From contig SKPS01000321.1 in the NCBI GenBank assembly GCA_007119395.1, forward strand, positions 1-6,853: a DNA stretch of 6,853 nucleotides. Direction: 5' to 3'. Position numbers and translations under genes: made by a program. Below the pieces are notes generated by a model that worked only from the letters and a program-made list of their open reading frames with translations, was not told where the DNA came from and did not search any database. Positions 1 through 6,853 of this stretch are shown here, piece after piece. This stretch comes from Lentimicrobiaceae bacterium (GTDB lineage Bacteria; Bacteroidota; Bacteroidia; Bacteroidales; SKPS01). The first letter of the stretch is position 1; each line of letters starts with the position of its first letter.

Positions 1-1503
1 AACCCCTTCAGAAACTGTTTTGATCCTTATGCCGTTCAGATAGCTCAGCCCGGCATAGGCCAGTATTTTATCGGCCATATTGTAACGCACTTCAAGTCCT
101 GTGGTAAGTACCGGTTCGTGCCAGGCATAGGTTTCATTCACCATGTTGTGATCCCTGAAGAGTACTTTGGCTGCAACCTTCAGCCTTTCAGCCATTTGGT
201 AATTCAATTCAGCACGCAATGTGAGGATCTGCCCGTCGTCATACAGCACATTGAACCTGTTTTGGAGCGGGAACAGCGTGTCAATGGTAAACAGAGCCAT
301 ATTCCTAACAGACTCTGAGCTCACCCTGGCAGAAAAGTTAATGCGTGGCCCCAGTGCAGTGCGCAGCCCCCCGTATACACGTACACGGGTAAGGGTGTTC
401 TTCATATCCGGCTGACTGATGACAAACGGGTTGGTCTCTGCCAGCTTGTTGAAGCTGCTGCGTGTAAGATCCCCTTCGAGTCCCCCCATAATCAGGAAAC
501 GGTGCTCATTCAGTGAGATTTTCAGGCTGATGTCAGGATACAGTACCAGGTTTCCGTTGTCAGCACTTTCATAACCGGCTATAAAGCCAGCTCTTACATG
601 CAGGTCGTTAATGCGTGCCTCCATATAAGGGTTGATTCTCAGCAGGAACTGATCTTGGTTAAAAGAAGTGGTGTCCTGAATCATGCCAGTATGGAAAAAG
701 TCTCCATCAAGCTGAACGCCTGCTGTCTGGTAACGACTAAATGGGAACCATGTCACATCCTGTTGAATTTTCCCTTCAAGAAACGCAGCGTGTTCTGTTG
801 TTTCATAATGGTCGTCAATCAAGCGGTACCTGATTCCAAGCCCATATTCGGGTTTGTTTCCAAAGCCTCCGGCACTCTCCATGGAGGCATCAAATGCCAC
901 CCGGTGGAACCTTTGCCGTATCAGGTCTTTGCTGATGGTGTCGTTGACCAGGGTGTCGGGTCTGCCGTAAAAATGCACCACATCTCTGTCGTACCCCCCT
1001 TTGAAGTGGAAGCTGTGGTTCCTTCCAAACAGGGATGCATGTGCGTCGATGCTGTTTTCGCTATAACCCGGGAAAGCGTACTCTTCAATCGACCCATGGC
1101 TCGACAGGTGTCGATAGTGGAGGCCGTAGTTTCCGGTGCGTGACCTCAGGCTGTTGTAGAACAGTTCGAAATAGGGGGTGGTGTAGTTACCAAACCCTGT
1201 TTTCAGCAGGAAGCTGTTGAGTTCGGGACGCTGTAAACCACCGCGCATCCGTGCAGGCTGAACAGGAAGCACCTGTATGTCAGTATTTAATTTGATGGGC
1301 GTGATCTCATACGACACCATGCGGTCGCCACGTCGTACGGTGTCGGTAATCACCGGGTTGATGTTGATCTTGAATGCATCGTCAATCATCGGATCGTAGC
1401 TCCTAACTACGATCACCCGTTCCTGGTGAGGTACGTCGTCCTGAGCCTTAATGACCCCGGAACAGACAAACAACCCTGCTATAATGATAAGAACCCTTTT
1501 CAT
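1..1503 (-). CDS. Outer-membrane beta-barrel protein, TPR-partnered family, 3' end beyond the window
   Basis: The reading frame is open from the ATG at 1503-1501 to the window edge, giving 501 residues with no stop. Residues 1-20 form a signal peptide (MKRV, then a hydrophobic run, ending VIKA before QDD). Residues 28-55 carry a motif, VVRSYDPMIDDAFKININP, which I recall as the hallmark N-terminus of a Bacteroidota barrel family, followed by a segment ending QPARM. From about residue 97 the protein alternates short aromatic and polar strands with turns (for example TPYFELFYNSLRS, then HYRHLSSHGS), as in a transmembrane barrel. No CarboxypepD_reg or TonB plug domain is seen, so the common label 'TonB-dependent receptor' would rest on the barrel alone. 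It lies 81 bases downstream of the TPR gene on the same strand with no terminator between, so cotranscription is likely. The A-rich stretch before the ATG (AATAAAAAGATCC) fits Bacteroidota starts. Substrate and function are unknown. Confidence 0.85.
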   Translation of the reverse strand, partial: MKRVLIIIAGLFVCSGVIKAQDDVPHQERVIVVRSYDPMIDDAFKININPVITDTVRRGDRMVSYEITPIKLNTDIQVLPVQPARMRGGLQRPELNSFLLKTGFGNYTTPYFELFYNSLRSRTGNYGLHYRHLSSHGSIEEYAFPGYSENSIDAHASLFGRNHSFHFKGGYDRDVVHFYGRPDTLVNDTISKDLIRQRFHRVAFDASMESAGGFGNKPEYGLGIRYRLIDDHYETTEHAAFLEGKIQQDVTWFPFSRYQTAGVQLDGDFFHTGMIQDTTSFNQDQFLLRINPYMEARINDLHVRAGFIAGYESADNGNLVLYPDISLKISLNEHRFLIMGGLEGDLTRSSFNKLAETNPFVISQPDMKNTLTRVRVYGGLRTALGPRINFSARVSSESVRNMALFTIDTLFPLQNRFNVLYDDGQILTLRAELNYQMAERLKVAAKVLFRDHNMVNETYAWHEPVLTTGLEVRYNMADKILAYAGLSYLNGIRIKTVSEGV

Positions 1504-1584
1504 AATGGATCTTTTTATTCTGTGTGTGATATTCATTTTGCTGTTAAGTTAATGTATGATGAATCTGTTTTGACGTTGCGGTGT

Positions 1585-4500
1585 TTAAAAGCCTTCGTCA
1601 GGAGATTCAGGTGCACCAATGCGCAACTCTATCTCCTCCTTGGCCCGTTTCTCCTCCATAATCCGCTCCATCTCAGCTATCTCCCGCAACTTCTGTCGCG
1701 AGATGTTGATCAGCTCATCATCCCCTTCATAGTTGTCGATGATGCTCTGCAGTGTATGCTTCGCCTGAAAGGTGTTGTCGGTTTGTACGTAGACATCAGC
1801 CAGCAAAATAAAAGCTTTTGCAATCCAGTAATCGTAGGAAGGGATGTCGTTGATCAGCTCAAATATCTCTTTTTCGGCCACATCATAATTCATCTGAATA
1901 TAGTGTATGCGGGCGATGCGGTATTTGGCTTCTGCTGCCATCTCATTGCGGGTTTTTTCCAATACCCTGCTGAACCACCTCGTGGCACCACTCAGGCTGT
2001 CGAGGCCCAGGGCTGATCTGCCGAGAACAAGGTATGCTTCAATCAGAATCTCTTCAGGGTGTTGCTTTTCACGCACAATGCGTGAGGCAACACGATGCGC
2101 TTGCTGATGCTCCTGCAATTTGTTGTAACATCTCATCTGCCCGGTTCGGCTCTGCTGCATGTAGAGCCTGTTGTCAGCATTTTGTTCCAGCCTGATGTAT
2201 TTCGACAGCGCATTTCTGCAATCACCCTCCATCATATAAATTTCTGCCGCACGAAGCAGCGCCACTTCTGTGAACATGGTACGGTGTTGCGACACCACAA
2301 ACGAATACCCTTTCAGCGCCTCAGTGTAACGTTTTTCCGTAAAGTGGCACTCGGCCTTGTAAAACTGCGCGTTGATAATAAAGAGGCCGTCGGGGAATTT
2401 CCTGATATAGCTTCTGAAAGCCTCCAATGCCCTGTCGCAATCGCCATCAAGGTAATGGTTCTCAGCCACCCGGTAACTCAGTGAGTCACGCTCTGAATCA
2501 GCAACTGAACGCTGCGTCTTGTCTTTTACATAGGTGTAATACTCCTCCAGCCTGTCGGTGGTTATGTAGATGTCTCTGATCAAAAGCAATGCATCACGTG
2601 ACTCCTCCGTGCCCCGGTACTCGGTCACCACCCTGTCGAAATACCTGAACGCATCCTGTGTTCTCCCTGCACGGTTGTGAATCATCCCCACTTTCATCAA
2701 TGCATCCCGTTCGAAACGACTTCGTGGGTGCTCGCTCAGCAATCGCTCAAATGCCCTTAACGCCCTGTCGGGCTGGTCAATATTCAACCAGGTGTTGGCC
2801 AGCTCGTTCAACGCATTGGTTCTCAACTCCGACTCAGGATACTTCCGGATAAACTCTTCCAGCAGCTCCGCTTTGGCCTGGAAGCGCCCCATGGCACCCG
2901 TGGCCAACGACTGCTGGTACATGGCATAGTCGCTCCCCCTGGTCGTAGCAGCAGCACCACGCTGGTAAAAGGTGATGGCGTTCCGGTAATCCTTCTTCAT
3001 AAAATAACAGTCTGCAGCCCGTAACGTGGCATCCTGAATAATATCAGGGCGGTCCGGATCCGGATTCATCAAAAACTTCCTGAAAGCAATCAACGCCGGA
3101 TCATACTCCTGTTGCTTAAACCAGGTGTACCCTATGTTGTAATGAGCCAGATTGAACTGTGGCATGTCAAACGCAGTAGGGGAGACCTGAAATTTTTCGT
3201 AATGATCTCTTGCCTTCTCCCACTCTTCAAGCCGATACCAGGCTTCTCCCATCCAATAGTGGGTCAATGCCCTGATCTGCTTATCCTTTTCAAACGTGAG
3301 CGAACGCTCAAAAACATCCAGGGCCTCTTTGAACAAATTGTCGTTAAAGAGCTCCAAGCCCCTGTAAAAAGCGATCCTTTGGTAGGCCGTGCGCATCTCA
3401 TCGTTTTCATCTTTGATCTTTTCAATGGAAGCAAGGGCGCTGCGGTAATTGCGTGTTGACAGGTATAGGTTCACAAGCAAAGCCTGCGCGCTGGCAGCAT
3501 GCACGCTGTTGGGATAGTCGCCAAGAAACTGTTCAAATGCCCTGATCGCCTGATTGTGAGGGTTGAAGTCAAGCTCGTACATCAACTTGGCGTAGTTGTA
3601 CAAAGCGTCTTCGGTTACCTTCTCATCAAAGCCAAGCTTGTAGGCCTCCAGAAAAGCGTTCATGGCAAAACGCTTTTCATTGTTGCGAATGTAACTATCG
3701 GCCAGATGGTAATACGCATTCTGCGCCAATGAGTCAGAGGGCCCTGTCACACGTTGAAACATCTCTATGGCAGCCCTGTAATCACCTGCACGATAGTAAA
3801 CATAACCAATCTGATAGGCATCAACCCGCGAGATGTTCCCTTCACTCTCTTTAAGGTATATCTCCATATAACCCAACGCCTCCTCATAGAGATTGAGCTT
3901 GTAAAACGCATCACCGATCAATCGGGCAATGGTACCCATTCTGCGGGTAGTGCCGGGGTCAATCAATGGGGTGACGATACCGGCCATTTCGTCATAACGT
4001 TGCTGATTGTAAAGGATTTGGGTGAAGTAATAGGCAATCAATGGCCTGAAATCGGGGTGCTCCCTGATGACTTCAAAGTGTTGAAGAGCCTTATCGTAAT
4101 CGTCTTCAAGGTAGGCTATGTGGGCATAATAGTAGTTTGCGTACGCTTTGAACCGTGTTTCGCGGTGAATCAGGTTGGCGAAAGCACCTTTGGCGCGAGG
4201 GAAGTCTTCGGCTTCAAACCAACTGTATCCGGCCACGAAATAGAACTCATCACGCTGGTCTGATGATAACTCTTCAACCCTTACCATGCTGAACGATTCT
4301 GCAGCCCGCCGGAATGAACGTCTTTCATAGTATATCCTCCCTAAATGATAATGAGCTACAGGAATGCGTACATGCCCCGGGTAGTCAGCAACAAAAGCCA
4401 TCAGCATCTCCTGGGCATCGGGATGCCTCAATTCAGCGGCTGAAACACCGGCATAAAACTCAGCATCCGCACGGAGCAACGACTGTTGATCGGGGATCAT

Positions 4501-4689
4501 CTCTATCACTTTGCCGAACATCTCCCTCGAAGCGCCGTACTTCTCCTTTTCAAAAAGCTCCAGCGCTATCCTGAAGGTGTATTCAGGATCTTCATAAAAC
4601 CGGGTGCGCTGCCCGTTAAGTTGTAGGATTCCTATGCACTGTATCGTGATCAGCACCAGGACAAATCGAACCTTATTGTGTTGCATCAT
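1585..4689 (-). CDS. Exported giant tetratricopeptide-repeat (TPR) protein, 1034 residues
   Basis: Residues 1-26 look like a signal peptide (basic HNKVR, hydrophobic core, cleavage near LNG/Q). Cys18 has no lipobox, so the mature protein is probably soluble and periplasmic or associated with the inner face of the outer membrane. About 20 TPR-like helical repeats run from residue 37 to 986; clear ones are near 149-176, 184-212, 289-313, 474-500, 513-540, 624-656, 737-765 and 954-986. They show the usual small residue, Tyr and A..F pattern, and the 610-700 part resembles the YbgF/BamD type of periplasmic TPR. The C-terminus from about 995 is highly charged (EMERIMEEKRAKEEIELR) and probably a helix or short coiled coil. 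Such proteins are scaffolds that bind other proteins. The barrel gene next downstream is the natural partner. The start could be either of two adjacent ATGs (4689 or 4686). It is not clearly the gliding/T9SS protein SprE (PorW), which is a lipoprotein. Confidence 0.93.
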   Translation of the reverse strand: MMQHNKVRFVLVLITIQCIGILQLNGQRTRFYEDPEYTFRIALELFEKEKYGASREMFGKVIEMIPDQQSLLRADAEFYAGVSAAELRHPDAQEMLMAFVADYPGHVRIPVAHYHLGRIYYERRSFRRAAESFSMVRVEELSSDQRDEFYFVAGYSWFEAEDFPRAKGAFANLIHRETRFKAYANYYYAHIAYLEDDYDKALQHFEVIREHPDFRPLIAYYFTQILYNQQRYDEMAGIVTPLIDPGTTRRMGTIARLIGDAFYKLNLYEEALGYMEIYLKESEGNISRVDAYQIGYVYYRAGDYRAAIEMFQRVTGPSDSLAQNAYYHLADSYIRNNEKRFAMNAFLEAYKLGFDEKVTEDALYNYAKLMYELDFNPHNQAIRAFEQFLGDYPNSVHAASAQALLVNLYLSTRNYRSALASIEKIKDENDEMRTAYQRIAFYRGLELFNDNLFKEALDVFERSLTFEKDKQIRALTHYWMGEAWYRLEEWEKARDHYEKFQVSPTAFDMPQFNLAHYNIGYTWFKQQEYDPALIAFRKFLMNPDPDRPDIIQDATLRAADCYFMKKDYRNAITFYQRGAAATTRGSDYAMYQQSLATGAMGRFQAKAELLEEFIRKYPESELRTNALNELANTWLNIDQPDRALRAFERLLSEHPRSRFERDALMKVGMIHNRAGRTQDAFRYFDRVVTEYRGTEESRDALLLIRDIYITTDRLEEYYTYVKDKTQRSVADSERDSLSYRVAENHYLDGDCDRALEAFRSYIRKFPDGLFIINAQFYKAECHFTEKRYTEALKGYSFVVSQHRTMFTEVALLRAAEIYMMEGDCRNALSKYIRLEQNADNRLYMQQSRTGQMRCYNKLQEHQQAHRVASRIVREKQHPEEILIEAYLVLGRSALGLDSLSGATRWFSRVLEKTRNEMAAEAKYRIARIHYIQMNYDVAEKEIFELINDIPSYDYWIAKAFILLADVYVQTDNTFQAKHTLQSIIDNYEGDDELINISRQKLREIAEMERIMEEKRAKEEIELRIGAPESPDEGF

Positions 4690-4779
4690 TTAGTATAATG
4701 TATTTATTGTCAATGTATTAAGATATCAGAGTGGTGTGGTTTCAATCTGATTTACAAACGGATAAAGATAATGAGGATT

Positions 4780-4801
4780 GTACAGGGGTGCCCCTGGGTA
4801 C
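4780..4801. repeat. Imperfect inverted repeat upstream of the TPR gene
   Basis: AGGGG and CCCCT arms are separated by TG, and flanked on both sides by GTAC with a two-base GG bulge on one side, giving up to nine paired positions. In the minus direction no T-tract follows, so it is not a standard terminator; the rnpB terminator has already ended upstream. It sits just upstream of a weak -7-like box (TATCTTTA, complement of 4763-4770) for the TPR gene, so an operator role is possible but unproven. Confidence 0.4.
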
Positions 4802-4828
4802 TGTTTGACTTTTCAACAATTGATTATT

Positions 4829-4853
4829 AAAAAAAAGCCGGGGCGAGCCCGGC
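4829..4853 (-). terminator. Intrinsic terminator of rnpB
   Basis: Read on the minus strand, a six-base-pair GC stem (GCCGGG / CCCGGC, 4853-4848 with 4842-4837) with a five-base loop is followed directly by eight T residues (4836-4829). This is a textbook Rho-independent terminator. It begins within a few bases of the 3' strand of the RNase P P1 helix, so it defines the end of the primary transcript and insulates the TPR gene from rnpB transcription. Confidence 0.9.
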
Positions 4854-5240
4854 GGTCTGTCGCTGTAAGCAGGATTCTGTTCCATTGGGTTTCCCCTCCG
4901 GTGCTGTCATTTATCTGGGGTCACGGATCACTCCGTGCCTCTTGCAGCCTACCCTCCGGGATTGGGCGAGCAACCCTTATGCCGGCAAAAGCCGGCAGCC
5001 CCGGTATACATGGCCTTGCAACCCATGAGGTTTACCCCTCTGTGATGTCACCACCACACAGCGTGAGCTCTTACCTCACGTTTTCACCCTTACCACACCA
5101 AAGGCGTGGCGGTTGTTTTCTGTGGCACTCTCTGTTACTTCGATGATCGAAGCACCTTCCCGTTAGGAAGCATGGCGCTCTGTGTTGTCCCGACTTTCCT
5201 CCCCCGGATGTTCATCCGGGAGCGACAGCACACGACAGAT
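4850..5240 (-). ncRNA. rnpB: RNase P RNA (bacterial class A)
   Basis: This is the catalytic RNA that, with protein RnpA, removes 5' leaders from pre-tRNA. Conserved blocks are readable on the minus strand: GAGGAAAGTC near 5200-5193, GGTAAGGGTGAAAA near 5094-5081, GTTGCAAGGCCA near 5022-5011, GGGTAGGCTGC, and ACAGAATCCTGCTTAC near 4882-4867. Helices also close: P1 (5239-5233 with 4862-4856), P2 (eight pairs, 5231-5224 with 4908-4901), a short P3 hairpin (5220-5203, loop GAAC), P4 (5195-5188 with 4874-4868) including the conserved bulged U at 5193, P12 (5080-5062), P18 (4937-4922) with a GUGA GNRA tetraloop, and a small hairpin at 4896-4887 in the P19 position. The ends are estimated from P1, so they are accurate to several bases. 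P3 is much shorter than in Escherichia coli. Apparent open reading frames across this stretch are not genes. Confidence 0.97.
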
Positions 5241-5245
5241 TGGTG

Positions 5246-5280
5246 TAAAAGTACGAAGATTTTCGGTTGTAAACGGTAAA
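5246..5280 (-). promoter_or_regulatory. Probable rnpB promoter
   Basis: On the minus strand TACTTTTA (5253-5246) matches seven of eight positions of the Bacteroidota -7 element TAnnTTTG and ends six bases before the first base of P1, the right distance for a transcription start near 5239. The -33 element (TTTG) is weak: TTTA occurs at 5273-5270 and 5280-5277, 16 and 23 bases upstream, neither at the usual 19-21. The whole promoter fits in the 46-base gap after the upstream gene's stop codon. Confidence 0.5.
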
Positions 5281-5285
5281 TTTGA

Positions 5286-6191
5286 TTACAACAATACTAT
5301 CTTTACGCTCTGTACAGCCTGATGATCAGTCTTAACCCTCACGATGTAGACACCACTCTTCAACCCTGCCAAAGAGGTATGGCATTGGCCAAAACAGTGT
5401 GATAACCTTGTCTGGTGCACCAGTTTACCCTGCATGTCAAAGACCTGTAACTCCCCCGACAGCTCGCCGGCATCATGGCCCGACACATAGAGTCGCCGTT
5501 CAGCGTCTGCCCATATGTGTAAATCCTGGTCCTTCCCGGGAATCTCAACCATGATGCCTCCGTAGTCAAACAGTAGGCTGTCGATGCGAACCTTGCTGCC
5601 GGGCACCGTTACGTCCATTCCGACGGCGGAGCTGGAGATGATGATGTTCATTGAATCGGGCGTTTCACCGGTATAGAAAGTGATGGGGATGGTAAACGCA
5701 ACCCATTCGTTGTGAACGGTGCTGAAAAACTTGATGCCGTCGCCGATGGTGTCACGCGAGGTGCCATTCCATTTCGAGAAGCCAATGGCAATCATGGCGC
5801 TGTCGCCGGACGCAGGTGCTGCATCAATGAAGCCTTTCAGGGCAACCGGCCTGCCGGTAAACGGAATACCCCCCTCTATGCTCCCGGCAAAGGTGGTGAA
5901 GTCAATGTTGATCTCACCCAATGTGATAATGCCGGGAATCAACGGTGTGGCGATACCCAGGTTGTGGAAGTCCGATTCAATCCGTACACACGCACTGCCC
6001 TGTAATGGCATCACCGTGTCACGAAACACACTGACAATGTTCATGATGCCAAAATTTATATTGGTGGCATCCCAGTTATCCGGTTGGTTGCCTGTCCACT
6101 GCTCAAAATTGCTGTTGGGAATCGTGGTCTGAGATGTGCCGGTCATCACCAATGCGATCAGCAACACAACCAAGGTAAATACTCTTTTCAT
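5286..6191 (-). CDS. Secreted PCMD-like protein with T9SS type A sorting domain
   Basis: The start at 6191 gives 301 residues and puts a good signal peptide first (MKRVFTLVVLLIALVMTGTS, cleavage near residue 20). A longer frame from 6260 would bury this peptide behind 23 polar residues and overlap the Smr gene, so it is rejected. Residues 26-220 fit the PCMD family (putative carbohydrate metabolism domain), a probable beta-sandwich: NSNFEQWTGNQPDNWDATN at the start, GIPFTGRPVALKGF in the middle, then PDSMNIIISSSAV and VRIDSLLFDYGG. Residues 223-301 are a Por_Secre_tail type sorting domain, with LQVFDMQGKLV and the signature LKSGVYIVRV before a basic end (KIVLL). It should cross the inner membrane by Sec and the outer membrane by T9SS, then be released or anchored at the surface. 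A carbohydrate-related role comes only from the domain name. The gene follows the Smr gene by 19 bases. Confidence 0.9.
   Translation of the reverse strand: MKRVFTLVVLLIALVMTGTSQTTIPNSNFEQWTGNQPDNWDATNINFGIMNIVSVFRDTVMPLQGSACVRIESDFHNLGIATPLIPGIITLGEINIDFTTFAGSIEGGIPFTGRPVALKGFIDAAPASGDSAMIAIGFSKWNGTSRDTIGDGIKFFSTVHNEWVAFTIPITFYTGETPDSMNIIISSSAVGMDVTVPGSKVRIDSLLFDYGGIMVEIPGKDQDLHIWADAERRLYVSGHDAGELSGELQVFDMQGKLVHQTRLSHCFGQCHTSLAGLKSGVYIVRVKTDHQAVQSVKIVLL
5289..5525 (-). other. T9SS C-terminal sorting domain (within the PCMD-like protein)
   Basis: The last 79 residues form the cargo signal recognised by the type IX secretion machinery and removed by the PorU-type sortase in studied species. 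The GVYIVRV strand and the short final basic strand are the diagnostic parts. The domain contains an unusual HCFGQCH stretch between two strands, discussed under findings. Its presence implies that the host genome encodes PorK/L/M/N, PorV and Sov (SprA) components elsewhere. Confidence 0.88.
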
Positions 6192-6210
6192 AGGTTTACA
6201 TTTTTTGGTT

Positions 6211-6853
6211 TTAAGACAAATCGTTTCGTAACTGCTCATTCTTCGAATGATAAAACTCAATCACAGTGGCTCCCAGTCCATACTCCTTTATGGGTGCATC
6301 AAAAACATAGGCATTACCTGTCGCTTCTGCCTGTTTCAGCACTTCAGCCTTGAGTACACCACTCCCTACCCCATGTATGACAACCAATCGGGGTACCCGC
6401 TCAGCGATGGCGCTCTCTAACGCCCTTTGAAAGTATTGCGTCTGATACTTCAACGCTTCAAGAGGGTGCAGATCCCATCGATCGGGAACCAGGTTGTGGA
6501 GGTGAAGATCCACCACCGCCTCTCCACGCTCATTCAAATGCTTTTTAATCAACGGCTCAGGTTTTGTAGCTGCCACTTTTTCCTGTTGATGACGACTGCT
6601 TTCTGACGGGGCTGTTTTCTTGCGGGGTGCAACCTCTGTTGGTTTCCCTTTGTCAGCGCCCACAGCGCCGGCAACTTTCAATGTGGAGGCAAGTTTGAGC
6701 GAAATGGCAAGAATGGCTTGGGGGTCAAGGGAGGTGAGTTCAAACTCTTTTGCTCTTGTAAGGCGGGCTGAAGCGACGTGAAACGAGGTGTGTACAGGCA
6801 ACAACAGTTGCTCTGCCTTTTCAGGCTGTACCATACATTGCAGTACACCTTGC
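6211..6853 (-). CDS. Smr-domain protein, 5' end beyond the window
   Basis: The frame is open to the right edge (213 visible residues); the Met at 6834 is internal to an open frame (preceded by QGVLQC), so it need not be the start. Numbering from that Met, residues 51-95 are a Lys/Ala/Pro-rich linker and about 106-196 form an Smr domain: VDLHLH at 108-113 and IHGVGSGVLK at 153-162, the two motifs of Smr nucleases (DLH and HGxGxG), ending with LGATVIEFY. Smr domains nick or cleave nucleic acid and occur in MutS2 and in stand-alone proteins. No MutS ATPase part is visible. In Bacteroidota, Smr is often joined to an N-terminal DUF2027 domain, and this may be such a protein, but the visible N-terminal residues do not let me confirm it. 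Location should be cytoplasmic; no signal peptide can be judged. Confidence 0.88.
   Translation of the reverse strand, partial: QGVLQCMVQPEKAEQLLLPVHTSFHVASARLTRAKEFELTSLDPQAILAISLKLASTLKVAGAVGADKGKPTEVAPRKKTAPSESSRHQQEKVAATKPEPLIKKHLNERGEAVVDLHLHNLVPDRWDLHPLEALKYQTQYFQRALESAIAERVPRLVVIHGVGSGVLKAEVLKQAEATGNAYVFDAPIKEYGLGATVIEFYHSKNEQLRNDLS

Noticed and set aside
598..1143. Plus-strand open frame of 181 codons
   Set aside because: It lies wholly opposite the barrel gene, has no recognisable domain or start signal, and reads as a shadow of the minus-strand frame.
1504..1584. Possible terminator or promoter between the TPR and barrel genes
   Set aside because: No GC-rich hairpin with a T-tract and no convincing -7/-33 pair was found, so the gap is treated as intra-operon.
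1426..2016. Plus-strand open frame of 196 codons
   Set aside because: It spans the start of the barrel gene, the intergenic gap and the end of the TPR gene in antisense; the minus-strand genes have signal peptides and repeats, and this has nothing recognisable.
3754..4263. Plus-strand open frame of 169 codons
   Set aside because: It is antisense to well-formed TPR repeats, and its hydrophobic look comes from the complement of charged helix codons.
1585..4689. Assignment of the TPR protein as SprE/PorW of the T9SS
   Set aside because: It lacks a lipobox cysteine and is longer than that protein as I know it; a TPR fold alone does not support the name.
4778..5146. Plus-strand open frame of 122 codons
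   Set aside because: It runs across the rnpB terminator and the conserved RNase P core, which fully explain the sequence.
5712..6132. Two overlapping plus-strand open frames (97 and 137 codons)
   Set aside because: Both are antisense to the PCMD domain, and neither shows a domain or start context.
5286..6260. Longer start for the PCMD/T9SS gene
   Set aside because: It adds 23 residues before an otherwise ideal signal peptide and overlaps the Smr gene by about 50 bases.

Overview
The window looks like a piece of a Bacteroidota chromosome. Four things point there: a secreted protein with a C-terminal type IX secretion (T9SS) sorting domain, a PCMD-like domain that is largely confined to that phylum, a paired outer-membrane barrel and giant TPR protein, and gene starts preceded by A/T-rich DNA instead of a Shine-Dalgarno sequence. 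The base composition is moderate, and nothing suggests a mobile element, CRISPR array, tRNA or rRNA. Every gene I can support lies on the minus strand, so the window reads biologically from right to left.

From right to left: (1) the 3' part of an Smr-domain protein (6853-6211), cut by the window edge; (2) after a 19-base gap, a 301-residue secreted protein with signal peptide, PCMD-like domain and T9SS tail (6191-5286); (3) after a 46-base gap holding a plausible promoter, the RNase P RNA gene rnpB (about 5240-4850), closed by a strong intrinsic terminator (4853-4829); (4) a 139-base gap with an imperfect inverted repeat; (5) a 1034-residue exported TPR protein (4689-1585); (6) after 81 bases without a terminator, the first 501 residues of an outer-membrane beta-barrel protein (1503 to the left edge).

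Two functional groups can be read. The TPR protein and the barrel are very probably one operon and a working pair in the periplasm and outer membrane; their function is not known to me. The Smr and PCMD/T9SS genes are close and codirectional but not obviously related in role. rnpB is an independent housekeeping RNA gene, and its fold can be traced helix by helix (P1, P2, P3, P4 with its bulged U, P12, P18, P19).

I found no clearly new system. The most interesting part is the TPR-barrel pair, whose barrel gene is likely to be mislabelled as a TonB-dependent receptor although the visible part has no plug domain.
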